Source of the DNA: Sporomusa malonica
Lineage (GTDB): Bacteria; Bacillota; Negativicutes; Sporomusales; Sporomusaceae
NCBI RefSeq assembly: GCF_041428715.1
Contig: NZ_CP155572.1
Reading direction: 5' to 3' (one strand)
DNA length: 64,000 nt
Made by a program: the position numbers and the translations under genes. The notes under the pieces are model-generated. The model was not told where the DNA came from. It saw only the letters and a list, made by a program, of their open reading frames with translations, and ran no database searches. Below, piece after piece: positions 24,023-32,777 of this stretch; position 1 is the first letter of the stretch; each line of letters begins with the position of its first letter.

Positions 24023-24898
24023 CTAATATCCCTTCTTGCTCTCTTTAATTTCAGTCAGTATCTCAAGATAGGACTGATATCGCTCGGCATGGATATTCCC
24101 ATCGGCTGCAGCTTGCTTAACAGCACACTGCGGCTCTTTGTAATGAAGGCAGGTGCTGAATTTGCATTGTGATGATATTTGGGCTATTTCAGGAAAATAG
24201 TCCATTAGGTGAGCTTCTTCAATATCGTTAAACTCTGTAAAACTAAACCCAGGAGTATCTACGACAAAACCGCCGCCAATCAGCGGTAACAGTTCAGCAA
24301 ATCGGGTCGTATGCTTGCCGCGGCCAATTTTATGGCTGACTTCACCAGTCATAAGTTCAAGGCCGGGCTGAACAGCGTTAAGTATTGTTGACTTTCCAGC
24401 GCCTGAAGGACCGGCAAATACTGAAATTTTGCTATAAAGAAGTGAATGCAGAGCATCAATACCTATTCCTAACTTAGCGGCTACAGTGAGTACTTTATAA
24501 CCGATGTGTTCATAGCGTTCAACCAATTTGGCAACAGGTTCTGAGTCGGCCAAGTCAATTTTGTTAATGCATATAATTATCTCAAGCTCGGAAAGCTCGG
24601 CAATGACTAAAAATTTGTCCACCAAGGCAGGATTGATGTCAGGGTTGACGGCAGCAAAAGTTAAAACAACCTGATCGACATTGGCGACCATCGGGCGTTT
24701 TAACATGCTGCGTCGGGGCAATATTTCTTCAATGACCCCTTTGTCTGGGCCGGTTAAAGTATAGGTCACTTGATCGCCTACAAGGAGCGAAAAGCGTTCT
24801 TTCTTAAACCGGCCGCGCAGATTGCAGGTGATAACCTTATTGCCCGATTGTATATAGTAGTAACTATTATAGGTTTTTACTACGATACCATTCAGCAC
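24023..24898 (-). CDS. rsgA: Ribosome small subunit-dependent GTPase A
   Basis: Late-stage 30S assembly GTPase. An N-terminal OB fold is followed by a circularly permuted GTPase with NKIDL (G4) before GPSGAGKST (G1) and DTPGF (G3). The C-terminal zinc motif is C-x4-C-x-H-x5-C. The start is GTG at 24898 with GGAGG 6 nt upstream; upstream codons lack an RBS. 291 residues. It lies between prkC and rpe. Confidence 0.96.
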   Translation of the reverse strand: MLNGIVVKTYNSYYYIQSGNKVITCNLRGRFKKERFSLLVGDQVTYTLTGPDKGVIEEILPRRSMLKRPMVANVDQVVLTFAAVNPDINPALVDKFLVIAELSELEIIICINKIDLADSEPVAKLVERYEHIGYKVLTVAAKLGIGIDALHSLLYSKISVFAGPSGAGKSTILNAVQPGLELMTGEVSHKIGRGKHTTRFAELLPLIGGGFVVDTPGFSFTEFNDIEEAHLMDYFPEIAQISSQCKFSTCLHYKEPQCAVKQAAADGNIHAERYQSYLEILTEIKESKKGY

Positions 24899-24950
24899 AT
24901 GGGTCCTCCCAATTCGGGCGTGTTTGCAAAACACGCTACTTTAATCTTCG

Positions 24951-25062
24951 GAGACTGGTTCAAAATGTTCAGATGCTAGCGCGACGAGAACACGAACGAA
25001 GGCGTACGTTGAGTGAGTGCTCGCAGGAGCAACGACGCAGATGGGCGTTTTCAACCAGTCTC
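24951..25062. repeat. 112-bp element with long terminal inverted repeats
   Basis: The ends GAGACTGGTTcAAAAtG and GAGACTGGTTgAAAAcG (the latter read from the right end inward) are inverted copies, about 22 of 26 bases alike. The interior is GC-rich and holds a TGCTC/GAGCA hairpin. It fills the gap between prkC and rsgA and touches the prkC stop codon. It looks like a MITE-like or long-hairpin element; only one copy is in the window. Confidence 0.75.
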
Positions 25063-26951
25063 TATATTGTTTGTTCCTGCAATAGCTTCTCGTTGATATA
25101 TACCTGCACACGAACCTGACCGATGCCTTCTACTGTTTTTTCCACCCGCTCGCCAGGTTTATGTGTACCCTCGTATACAACACGGCGGCCATTAGTATCT
25201 GTAATAACGATTTGCAGTGGCTGACGAGCTGGACCATCAGGTACTGTTACCTGAACTACTGCTCGTTTGACAGCTCCGGGTACCCCTTTGGCGACCGAGA
25301 AGTCAATGGCTGTACCTTCTGCGACCTCAGTAGCTGGCGGTGGATTTTGACTGACAATGGTTCCTGGTGGATATTTGTCATTAGGAGTTTCAGTTACTTT
25401 ACCCTGTTTTAGTTTTAAGCTTTCCAACTGAGTGGCGACAGTGCTTAAAAGCGATCCCTGAAAATCAGGCAATGACAATTTTTTCGGACCGGCGCCTTTG
25501 CTTATGACAATATCAATAGCTGTTCCTTTGGCTATTTGGGCCGGAGGCCGAGGGTTTTGGCTGATAACCATATCTTGCGGCGTATCTTGGGCAAATTGTT
25601 CGTCAACCCGGCCTAGTTTAAGCCCCGCGTTTTTGATCTGGAGTTCAGCGTCGCGCCGGTTAAGCCCGCGCAAATCAGGGACAACGGTTACCTCACCGCC
25701 TTTGCTTACAATGACGGTAACTGTTCGCTGCTCTTTAACAGTGGTTCCTGGATCTGGCTGCTGCGAAATGACATAGCCTGCCGGAACCTTGTCGCTGAAG
25801 GCATCAGAAACTGAAACACGGAGGTTATTATTGATTAGGATATTGCGTGCTGTATCAACCTGTTTGCCGATTACATCTGGTACGATAACCTCATTAAGGC
25901 TCCAAAACTTACCGAATCCTAAAAAGGCGGCAAGTGCTGAACCAATTAAGAGAAACAGTAATATTCCCCATAGCCATGATGATTTGGTAAGTTTTGTTCC
26001 GTCAGGCTTGGCTGCAGTAGTATGTGACTGCAGTGGCGTATTAAGTTTCCCTTGATCAGGCGACGGTGTTACCGGTGCCAGAACCTGTGTGGGAAAGTCG
26101 TTGCGGGACAAGCGCCGAGTGCGATCATCTCTGAGATAATGCTGGGTTAGTCTAAAATCAGCAATCATTTCGCCGATATCATTAAATCGGGCTACCGGTT
26201 CTTTAGCCATGGCTTTCACAACAATGGCTTCAATGAGTGGCGGAATGTCAGGATTTAGTTCCCTGGGAGGTTTTGGTTCTTCCTGTAGATGTTTAAGGGC
26301 AATGCTGATAGGCGACTCACCTGTAAACGGCACATGGCCTGTGAGCATTTCGTAGAGAACGACACCGAGAGAATAAATATCTGACTTGGCGCCGACGGCA
26401 GTTCCTTTAGCCTGTTCGGGAGAAAAATAGTGGACTGACCCAATAATTGTACCTGAGTTAGTCATCGTTGAGGAAGTAACTGCTCTAGCAATGCCAAAGT
26501 CAGTTACTTTAATGCGGCCTGAGCGGGTAACGAGAATATTATGCGGCTTAATATCACAATGCACCAAATTGTTTTGATGGGCATGTTCAAGTGCTTCTGC
26601 TATCTCAATGGATATTCGTACAGCAGTTTCGACAGGCAATGGCGCTTCTCTTTCAATCTTATCCTTAAGTGTCTCGCCTGAGATATACTCCATAATGATA
26701 TAATAGGCTTGATCATCAAGGCCAACATCATAAATATTGACGATATTGGGGTGAGAAAGCCTGGCGGCTGCTTGAGCCTCGCGCCGGAACCGGCTGACGA
26801 ACTCTTCGTCGTCGGTAAACTGTGAACGAAGTACCTTGACTGCTACCGAACGGTCAAGCAGTTTGTCATGAGCGCGGTATACATCAGCCATTCCCCCGCC
26901 GCCAATACGTTCTAATATTGTGTAACGGTCATCAAGTGTGCGATTGAGCAT
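25062..26951 (-). CDS. prkC: PASTA-domain Ser/Thr protein kinase (PrkC/PknB type)
   Basis: Membrane kinase that senses wall fragments and phosphorylates wall, division and translation proteins. The kinase domain is at 1-270 with GGGGMADVY, K39, DFG at 151 and SPEQ. The catalytic loop reads HCDIKPHN (131-138), with Cys in place of the usual Arg of HRD. A transmembrane segment lies at about 326-348. Three PASTA repeats follow (about 355-555) and then an Ig-like C-terminal domain. 629 residues. It is downstream of pbpA and the stp phosphatase. Confidence 0.95.
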   Translation of the reverse strand: MLNRTLDDRYTILERIGGGGMADVYRAHDKLLDRSVAVKVLRSQFTDDEEFVSRFRREAQAAARLSHPNIVNIYDVGLDDQAYYIIMEYISGETLKDKIEREAPLPVETAVRISIEIAEALEHAHQNNLVHCDIKPHNILVTRSGRIKVTDFGIARAVTSSTMTNSGTIIGSVHYFSPEQAKGTAVGAKSDIYSLGVVLYEMLTGHVPFTGESPISIALKHLQEEPKPPRELNPDIPPLIEAIVVKAMAKEPVARFNDIGEMIADFRLTQHYLRDDRTRRLSRNDFPTQVLAPVTPSPDQGKLNTPLQSHTTAAKPDGTKLTKSSWLWGILLFLLIGSALAAFLGFGKFWSLNEVIVPDVIGKQVDTARNILINNNLRVSVSDAFSDKVPAGYVISQQPDPGTTVKEQRTVTVIVSKGGEVTVVPDLRGLNRRDAELQIKNAGLKLGRVDEQFAQDTPQDMVISQNPRPPAQIAKGTAIDIVISKGAGPKKLSLPDFQGSLLSTVATQLESLKLKQGKVTETPNDKYPPGTIVSQNPPPATEVAEGTAIDFSVAKGVPGAVKRAVVQVTVPDGPARQPLQIVITDTNGRRVVYEGTHKPGERVEKTVEGIGQVRVQVYINEKLLQEQTI

Positions 26952-26963
26952 TAATTCACCCCC

Positions 26964-28388
26964 TTAATGTAATGCCTGCGCTAAGATTTGCCGTGCTACC
27001 GGAGCGGCAATGCTACCGCCAGAACCGGCATTTTCTAGAATTACAGCTACTGCAACCTGTGGATTATCAGCTGGCGCAAATCCAATAAACCAGGCATGAG
27101 GAGAACCATGTGGATTTTCAGCAGTACCGGTTTTACCGGCAACTTCTACGCCACGAATTGCTGCACCGCTGCCTGTCCCCTTTTTCACTACAGTTACCAT
27201 CATCTGAGCTACCTGACCGGCAAGCTTGGCATCTACAGGCGACAGCCATTTTTCTGGTGAAGCTTCCCTAATTACCGTTCCGTCAGGAGCGGTAATTTTT
27301 TGTACTAAATAGGGTTTCATCATAATTCCTTTGTTGGCAAAAGTTGCTGCCAGCATGGCCATTCTCAGCGGCGTGACCAGAAGGCTTCCTTGACCAATAC
27401 CTGTTTGGGCCAAATCACCATCACCCAATCTGCTAAAATCAGGAAGCTTACCTGTGCTTTCCAGGATATCGCCCCCAAGTGGCTGGGTAAAACCATAACG
27501 GTCAAAGGCTTTGGCCATTTTGGTACGGCCTAGATCAAGTGCTAATTGGCCAAACGTTATGTTGCAGGATACTGCTAGGGCTTCTTCTAAGTTTACTTTA
27601 CCATGCGCTCTCTTACCAGACTCAGGCAATACATAATCAGGCCCGATTTTAAGCGTCCCGGTACAATTAAACTCGCGTTTGTTAGTAGCCGCTTGCTCTG
27701 CTAACGCTGTTTCGGCCACAAGTACTTTGATAATTGAACCTGGTGGATACAAACCTTGAGCCGCTCTATTTAATAGCGGACTGCTAGCAGCTAACGAGAT
27801 GGTATTCCAATCGGCTTCAAGACTATCAGGGTCAAAGCTCGGACGGCTAGCCATGGCTAAAATTGCGCCAGTCTTAGGTGATAAGGCTACAATGGCACCC
27901 CGGTTAGCTCCTAGTGCCTGATAAGCAGCCTGCTGAAGTCTTGCATCAATTGTAAGCATGACATTATTGCCAGCCCCGCTTTTAAATAACTGACTGATGG
28001 CACCTAAGTGACGTTCAGGATTTATTTGACCGGATAGAAAACCATCATAGATGTTTTCTATCCCTGCTTTGCCATACTTTGGGCTGTCATAGCCGATTAC
28101 ATGAGCAAATAATGCAGCATATGGATATTCCCGACTGTATTCTTTTTGGGCTGTTAGCTTGCTTAAAGCAAGTACTTTTCCCTGGCTGTCGGTGATTTGA
28201 CCGCGTTCAATCCGGCGGGACGCATCAGCCATGCGCCGGTTAAGCGGATTAAAGGCAAGATTATTACTTTCAACAACCTGAAGATATGTTACATAACCAA
28301 GCAGTATAACAAGTAAACCAATACAAAACAGCGCTGCCTTACGGATATTTTGACGAAGTGACTGATCATGAATCGTATTATTTTTCAT
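26964..28388 (-). CDS. Class B penicillin-binding protein (PBP2/FtsI-like)
   Basis: Transpeptidase that cross-links peptidoglycan with its SEDS partner. An N-terminal membrane anchor (about 15-37) is followed by a short dimerisation region and a transpeptidase domain with GSIIK, SCN and KTGTAE. 474 residues, compact like actinobacterial PbpA. ATG at 28388 is chosen; the 11-nt overlap with the SEDS gene supports coupling. The longer reading from 28463 would run inside the neighbour. Confidence 0.93.
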   Translation of the reverse strand: MKNNTIHDQSLRQNIRKAALFCIGLLVILLGYVTYLQVVESNNLAFNPLNRRMADASRRIERGQITDSQGKVLALSKLTAQKEYSREYPYAALFAHVIGYDSPKYGKAGIENIYDGFLSGQINPERHLGAISQLFKSGAGNNVMLTIDARLQQAAYQALGANRGAIVALSPKTGAILAMASRPSFDPDSLEADWNTISLAASSPLLNRAAQGLYPPGSIIKVLVAETALAEQAATNKREFNCTGTLKIGPDYVLPESGKRAHGKVNLEEALAVSCNITFGQLALDLGRTKMAKAFDRYGFTQPLGGDILESTGKLPDFSRLGDGDLAQTGIGQGSLLVTPLRMAMLAATFANKGIMMKPYLVQKITAPDGTVIREASPEKWLSPVDAKLAGQVAQMMVTVVKKGTGSGAAIRGVEVAGKTGTAENPHGSPHAWFIGFAPADNPQVAVAVILENAGSGGSIAAPVARQILAQALH

Positions 28389-29643
28389 TGGGTGCTGTCG
28401 CCTCCGATATGGCAAATAACATACCCAGCAGGATAAAGCTTGAGACCATTGAGCTACCGCCATAGCTAATAAGTGGAAGCGTTATGCCAGTTAGTGGCAA
28501 AAACTTGGTAACGCCGCCTATGATAAGAAAAACTTGCAGTGCAGTAAGCACGGCCAGACCGCCAGACAGCAGCATAGTAAACGGTGTTGGAGAAGTAAGA
28601 GCCGTGCGGAAGGCGCGATAGACAATGAGTATGTAAGCAATAATTACGGCAGCTGTACCGGAAAGTCCCAATTCTTCGCCAATGGCGGCGAAGATGAAGT
28701 CAGTATGTACTTCAGGGATAGTATTCGGATAGCCAAAAGTTAGACCGCTGCCAAGGATTCCGCCTGAACCGAAAGCAAATAGTGACTGGACAATCTGATA
28801 GGCGCGTCCAGTTGGATCAGCCCAAGGATTAAGCCAGATATCAATGCGCACTTGTACATGGGGAAACAACAGATAACATACAGTAGAGCCTATGAAGAAC
28901 AATCCAAGTGCTAAAACCACATAGCTTAGTCGGCCGCTGGCCATATAGGCCATGGTTACTGTAGTCCCAAAATATAACAGCGCTGAACCTAAGTCACGCT
29001 GGACAATAAGCATAGCCATGGTTAGTCCCCATAACGCCAGAAGCGGCGCTATAAAACGAGGATGTGGCAAGGTTACCGGACCATAATGTCTTGTGGCAAA
29101 AGTTAGCAGTTGTCGACGTTCGCTTAAATAAGCGGCTAAAAATATTATAATAAACAGTTTGGCAAATTCTGATGGCTGAAATCTTAATGGGCCTAAAATA
29201 ACCCAGTTCTTATTACCGCCAATATCGACACCAAAGGTGATGGTGATTAATAAAAGCACTATACCGGTTAAGCCGCATAAATACTTATATTTGGCGATAA
29301 CTTCAGCTTGACGGAAAACAAATGCGGTAGCATTAAATGCGATTAGTCCTGCTATCAGCCACAGTGATTGCGGAAAGAATAAATCGGGGCGCAGCCTCAA
29401 GATAATTGTTAGCCCTATGGACGCTAATAATACGGCCAAGGGCAATAACAACGGATCTGCATTAGTGGAAGACCGGCGAATGACAAGCGCTGTCGTCGTC
29501 CACAGAAAAATTAAGCAGGCTATAACGCCAAGCCCCTGAAAGTCAAATTGATTATTTGTTAGTGTAACTGCGAGATATCCATTCAGTAGCACGAGACCAG
29601 CCAAAACCAGCAGCCCAAGCTCAGTTAACTTTGTCTGATTCAT
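28378..29643 (-). CDS. SEDS glycosyltransferase (FtsW/RodA/SpoVE family)
   Basis: 421-residue polytopic membrane protein with about ten to twelve helices. SEDS hallmarks include the QPSEFAKL stretch, QRDLGSALL and PLISYGGSSM. It polymerises lipid II together with the class B PBP encoded next to it. It overlaps the stp stop by 4 nt. Whether it serves division or elongation cannot be settled from sequence alone. Confidence 0.95.
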   Translation of the reverse strand: MNQTKLTELGLLVLAGLVLLNGYLAVTLTNNQFDFQGLGVIACLIFLWTTTALVIRRSSTNADPLLLPLAVLLASIGLTIILRLRPDLFFPQSLWLIAGLIAFNATAFVFRQAEVIAKYKYLCGLTGIVLLLITITFGVDIGGNKNWVILGPLRFQPSEFAKLFIIIFLAAYLSERRQLLTFATRHYGPVTLPHPRFIAPLLALWGLTMAMLIVQRDLGSALLYFGTTVTMAYMASGRLSYVVLALGLFFIGSTVCYLLFPHVQVRIDIWLNPWADPTGRAYQIVQSLFAFGSGGILGSGLTFGYPNTIPEVHTDFIFAAIGEELGLSGTAAVIIAYILIVYRAFRTALTSPTPFTMLLSGGLAVLTALQVFLIIGGVTKFLPLTGITLPLISYGGSSMVSSFILLGMLFAISEATAPNEK

Positions 29644-30359
29644 GGATAATCCTTATACTCAGCAAGAATTGCAGTAATATTGTCATAACCGCCAGCCTGA
29701 TTAGCCTGTTCAACCAGTTTGTTAACAATTCCCTGCAGGTTCCCTGGCTTTGAACAAATGCTAAATATATCTTCTTCTGATACCATATTAGTTAGTCCGT
29801 CAGTACATAACAGCAGACGATCACCAGGCTGCCCCAAAAATCTGCCAGAATCGACGCTAATTGTTTCACTGGTTCCTACCGCTCTGGTCAAGATGTTTCG
29901 ATGCGGATGAACCAATGCTTCAGCAGCTGTGATACTGCCGGTCTGCACTAATTCCCAAACCAGTGAATGATCGTTTGTTATTTGTTGAAGCATGTTTTCT
30001 CTAAGAAGATAAAGTCTGCTATCACCTACATGTCCCCAGTATATTTCGGACCTATCCGCATATACTGCCGTAACCGTAGTACCCATGCCAAGGCACTCAC
30101 TTTTAGCTTGGGACATTTGATAAATAATAGTGTTGGCCTTAATAATTGCTTCTTTTAGAATATGTTCCCAATCAGATTGCTGCCTGAACATTTTTAGATA
30201 TTCCTGGATAGTTGTGGCTCCTAAGTTGCTGGCAATTTCCCCGGCAACATGTCCGCCCATGCCGTCAGCAACTACAAACAAGTGCGGCGGCGAAAAAACA
30301 TAACTATCCTCATTGGTTTTGCGTACCATACCAATGTCTGACTGTGCAAATGCCAGCAT
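29640..30359 (-). CDS. stp: PP2C-family protein phosphatase, partner of PrkC
   Basis: Dephosphorylates PrkC and its targets. 239 residues with SDIGMVRKTNEDSY, VADGMGGHVAGE, GHVGDSRLYL and CTDGLTN, the metal-binding Asp set of bacterial PPM phosphatases. ATG at 30359 has GAGGTG upstream and is preferred over a GTG at 30368. It overlaps the following SEDS gene by 4 nt. Confidence 0.95.
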   Translation of the reverse strand: MLAFAQSDIGMVRKTNEDSYVFSPPHLFVVADGMGGHVAGEIASNLGATTIQEYLKMFRQQSDWEHILKEAIIKANTIIYQMSQAKSECLGMGTTVTAVYADRSEIYWGHVGDSRLYLLRENMLQQITNDHSLVWELVQTGSITAAEALVHPHRNILTRAVGTSETISVDSGRFLGQPGDRLLLCTDGLTNMVSEEDIFSICSKPGNLQGIVNKLVEQANQAGGYDNITAILAEYKDYP

Positions 30360-30364
30360 GGAAG

Positions 30365-30847
30365 TCACCTCTCAAACTTAAGAGTAACCGCCCCGATTTG
30401 TATTACATCGCCGTCTGCCAGAGCAGTCTCTTCTTCAATCCGTTGACTATTGAGCAATGTGCCATTAGTGCTGCTTAAATCAGCAATCAGGTAGGTTTGT
30501 TTCGATTTAGATATACAGGCATGCTCATGAGAAACAAAAGTATCATTGATGATTAAATCATTATTTTGGCTACGCCCTATGGCCAAACTTTCTGCTATAG
30601 GATAAACAATTTGTGACAGCAAGGCTTTCTCATCACTAATAACAATCAGCTTAGGAATCTGATTACTACCAGTGCCCTCACCAGTCTGAAGCTGAAGTGA
30701 CAAATAAGCTTGCGGCTCAATAGCCAGTTTAGTTAAGTCTTTGGATGCTATGTTTACTACTCGGTATAAAAAGTAATAGACCAGTAATACCAGGCTATAC
30801 TGCAAGACTATTACAATGATATTGAGGATCTGCATTTTACCAGGCAA
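30365..30847 (-). CDS. Membrane-anchored FHA-domain protein (FhaB-like)
   Basis: 160 residues. One N-terminal membrane helix (about 7-28) is joined by a linker to a C-terminal FHA domain (about 75-160) with GRSQNNDLII, SHEHA and SSTNGT. FHA domains bind phosphothreonine, probably on PrkC substrates. The start is TTG, 7 nt after GAGGTG. It sits between FhaA-like and stp, the same place as FhaB in Actinobacteria. Confidence 0.9.
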   Translation of the reverse strand: MPGKMQILNIIVIVLQYSLVLLVYYFLYRVVNIASKDLTKLAIEPQAYLSLQLQTGEGTGSNQIPKLIVISDEKALLSQIVYPIAESLAIGRSQNNDLIINDTFVSHEHACISKSKQTYLIADLSSTNGTLLNSQRIEEETALADGDVIQIGAVTLKFER

Positions 30848-30848
30848 T

Positions 30849-31616
30849 TTACTTCACCTCGTATAAAATCTCAGTGTTGCCTACTCTTATCCTGTCACCG
30901 TTTTTTAGTTGTTTGTGAGTAATACGATGGCTACCGACATAGGTTCCATTAAGACTTTTGGCATCATGAATGACATGAGAGCCGTCTTCATAAACAATAT
31001 ACGCGTGTAAGCGCGAAGTATTCATATCAGTAAGCGGCAGTTCATTGGTATTCCGGCGGCCAATGTTTATTCTATTGGTGGTACAATCAATTTTCAGACC
31101 TGCATCAAGTCCGTCAATCACTGTCAAAAGTCCGTGCAGAAGCTGTTGCGGAAAACGGTCTAAAAGTGCTGGGTTTAGTTTGTCAAATACCCTAGTATCA
31201 CCACTATTTGGCACGCCTTCAAGCTGATTTGAACTTTCTTCGTAAGGAGCCTCGGTAAAACTTGTCGTAACCCGGAACGCTTGGTTAACTAATTTTTCAT
31301 CGGCAAAAAGTTCGATTTGGGGGCCGCCAGCCATGGTGTAGCCTTTGCGTCTGCTCTCTTCGGTCAAATAAGCTGCTAGTTCGCCGCAGACAGCTGCCGA
31401 ATACGGTTCCAACCGCTCATAGTCTTCACGTCTTAGATATACTGCATAATGATTAGGCACATACACATGGGAAACGCCTACAGTACGCTCGTCTTCCATC
31501 ATTCGGGCCAATTGTTTGGCAATCTCTACCGGTTGCAAACCACTGGTAAATTGTTTGTTAAAAAAACCTTCAATATATTTTTCGAAAAAGTTCTCAATGT
31601 TGCGGACAAACTTCAA
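30849..31616 (-). CDS. DUF3662 + FHA domain protein (FhaA-like)
   Basis: 255 residues. The N-terminal DUF3662 domain (about 1-115; FFEKYIEGFFNKQF) is followed by a variable linker and a C-terminal FHA domain with GRRNTNELPL, SRLHA and SLNGTYVG. In Mycobacterium FhaA binds phosphorylated MviN to control peptidoglycan synthesis. TTG at 31616 is 8 nt from GGGAG and gives the usual family N-terminus; the GTG at 31625 is less likely. First gene of the FHA-phosphatase-SEDS-PBP-kinase run. Confidence 0.9.
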   Translation of the reverse strand: MKFVRNIENFFEKYIEGFFNKQFTSGLQPVEIAKQLARMMEDERTVGVSHVYVPNHYAVYLRREDYERLEPYSAAVCGELAAYLTEESRRKGYTMAGGPQIELFADEKLVNQAFRVTTSFTEAPYEESSNQLEGVPNSGDTRVFDKLNPALLDRFPQQLLHGLLTVIDGLDAGLKIDCTTNRINIGRRNTNELPLTDMNTSRLHAYIVYEDGSHVIHDAKSLNGTYVGSHRITHKQLKNGDRIRVGNTEILYEVK

Positions 31617-31711
31617 CTGTAACACTCCCGATATTATTGCGTAAACTAGTATCTAATAAGAAACTTAGTTCTAATTATACGCGATATTGCCAATCTAGTC
31701 AAAATTAACCA

Positions 31712-32764
31712 CTATTTTGACAATACTTTATGTCTCAACTGCCCACACGCTGCGTCAATATCGACTCCCATCTCCCGTCTTACAGTTACATTGACATGCT
31801 CGCCTTTTAAGATCTGTTCAAACCGAGTTATGTCAGATTGAGCCGGTCGAAGCAGGCCGCGTTCTGGCACAGGGTTGATGGGGATTAAATTGACGTTAGC
31901 GAGCTGACCTTTGAGTAGTGCCGCCAATTCACGGGCATGTACCGGTTGGTCGTTGATGCCGGCGATCAGGGTGTATTCATAGGTCACACGTCTGCCTGTG
32001 TTTTGGCCATATCTGTTGCCTGCTTCCAGAACTTGTTCAAGTGGATACCGCCTGTTTACAGGCATCAGGCTAGTTCTGAGCTCGTTATTGGGTGCATGCA
32101 AGGAAATAGACAACGTAAGGGGAATCCCTTCCTCAATCAATTTGTAGATTTCGGGCACAAGTCCTGATGTAGACAGAGTTATGCTGCGATAGCTTAAATT
32201 CAGGCAGTAGGGTTCATGAAGAAGGCGAATAAAGCTTAGAACATTGTCATAGTTGGCTAAAGGTTCTCCTGAGCCCATGATTACAATAGAATCAACCTTA
32301 CGCTCTTCTAGCTTTAACTGCTCATTAATATACAGCACTTGGGCCAGTATTTCGCCGCAGGTGAGGTTTCTGGCCAGTCCACCTAGTGTCGAGGCACAGA
32401 ACGTACAGCCCATCGCGCAACCAACCTGGGTAGAGATGCAGACGCTATTACCATAGGAATGACGCATTAGAACAGTTTCAACAGCCATATCATCAGAGAA
32501 GGCCAATAAAAATTTGCTTGTCCGGCCGTCGCTTGAGTGCTGTGCGGCCTTTTGCCGGAGCTTGATGATGGTAAAGTTGTTGGCAAGTTTGGCGCGCTGG
32601 TCATTTGAGAGATTGGTCATGGCGTCAAAATCATCTACCCCATGTTTATATAGCCATTCAGCAATTTGCTTGCCACGGTATGATTGGAGGCCCAGTGGTT
32701 TTATGGCTTCGGTAATCTCTGAGGCCATAAAACCAAATAGTTCAGTTTTTGCTGGAGTTGTCAT
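31712..32764 (-). CDS. rlmN: Dual-specificity RNA methyltransferase RlmN
   Basis: Radical SAM enzyme that methylates A2503 of 23S rRNA and A37 of some tRNAs at C2. The cluster motif C-x3-C-x2-C (CAMGCTFC) is near residue 117, with GSGEPL downstream. The second catalytic Cys lies near the C-terminus (DAACGQL). 350 residues. It is 14 nt downstream of rsmB, the usual Firmicute order. Confidence 0.97.
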   Translation of the reverse strand: MTTPAKTELFGFMASEITEAIKPLGLQSYRGKQIAEWLYKHGVDDFDAMTNLSNDQRAKLANNFTIIKLRQKAAQHSSDGRTSKFLLAFSDDMAVETVLMRHSYGNSVCISTQVGCAMGCTFCASTLGGLARNLTCGEILAQVLYINEQLKLEERKVDSIVIMGSGEPLANYDNVLSFIRLLHEPYCLNLSYRSITLSTSGLVPEIYKLIEEGIPLTLSISLHAPNNELRTSLMPVNRRYPLEQVLEAGNRYGQNTGRRVTYEYTLIAGINDQPVHARELAALLKGQLANVNLIPINPVPERGLLRPAQSDITRFEQILKGEHVNVTVRREMGVDIDAACGQLRHKVLSK

Positions 32765-32777
32765 AGGTTATACCGCC

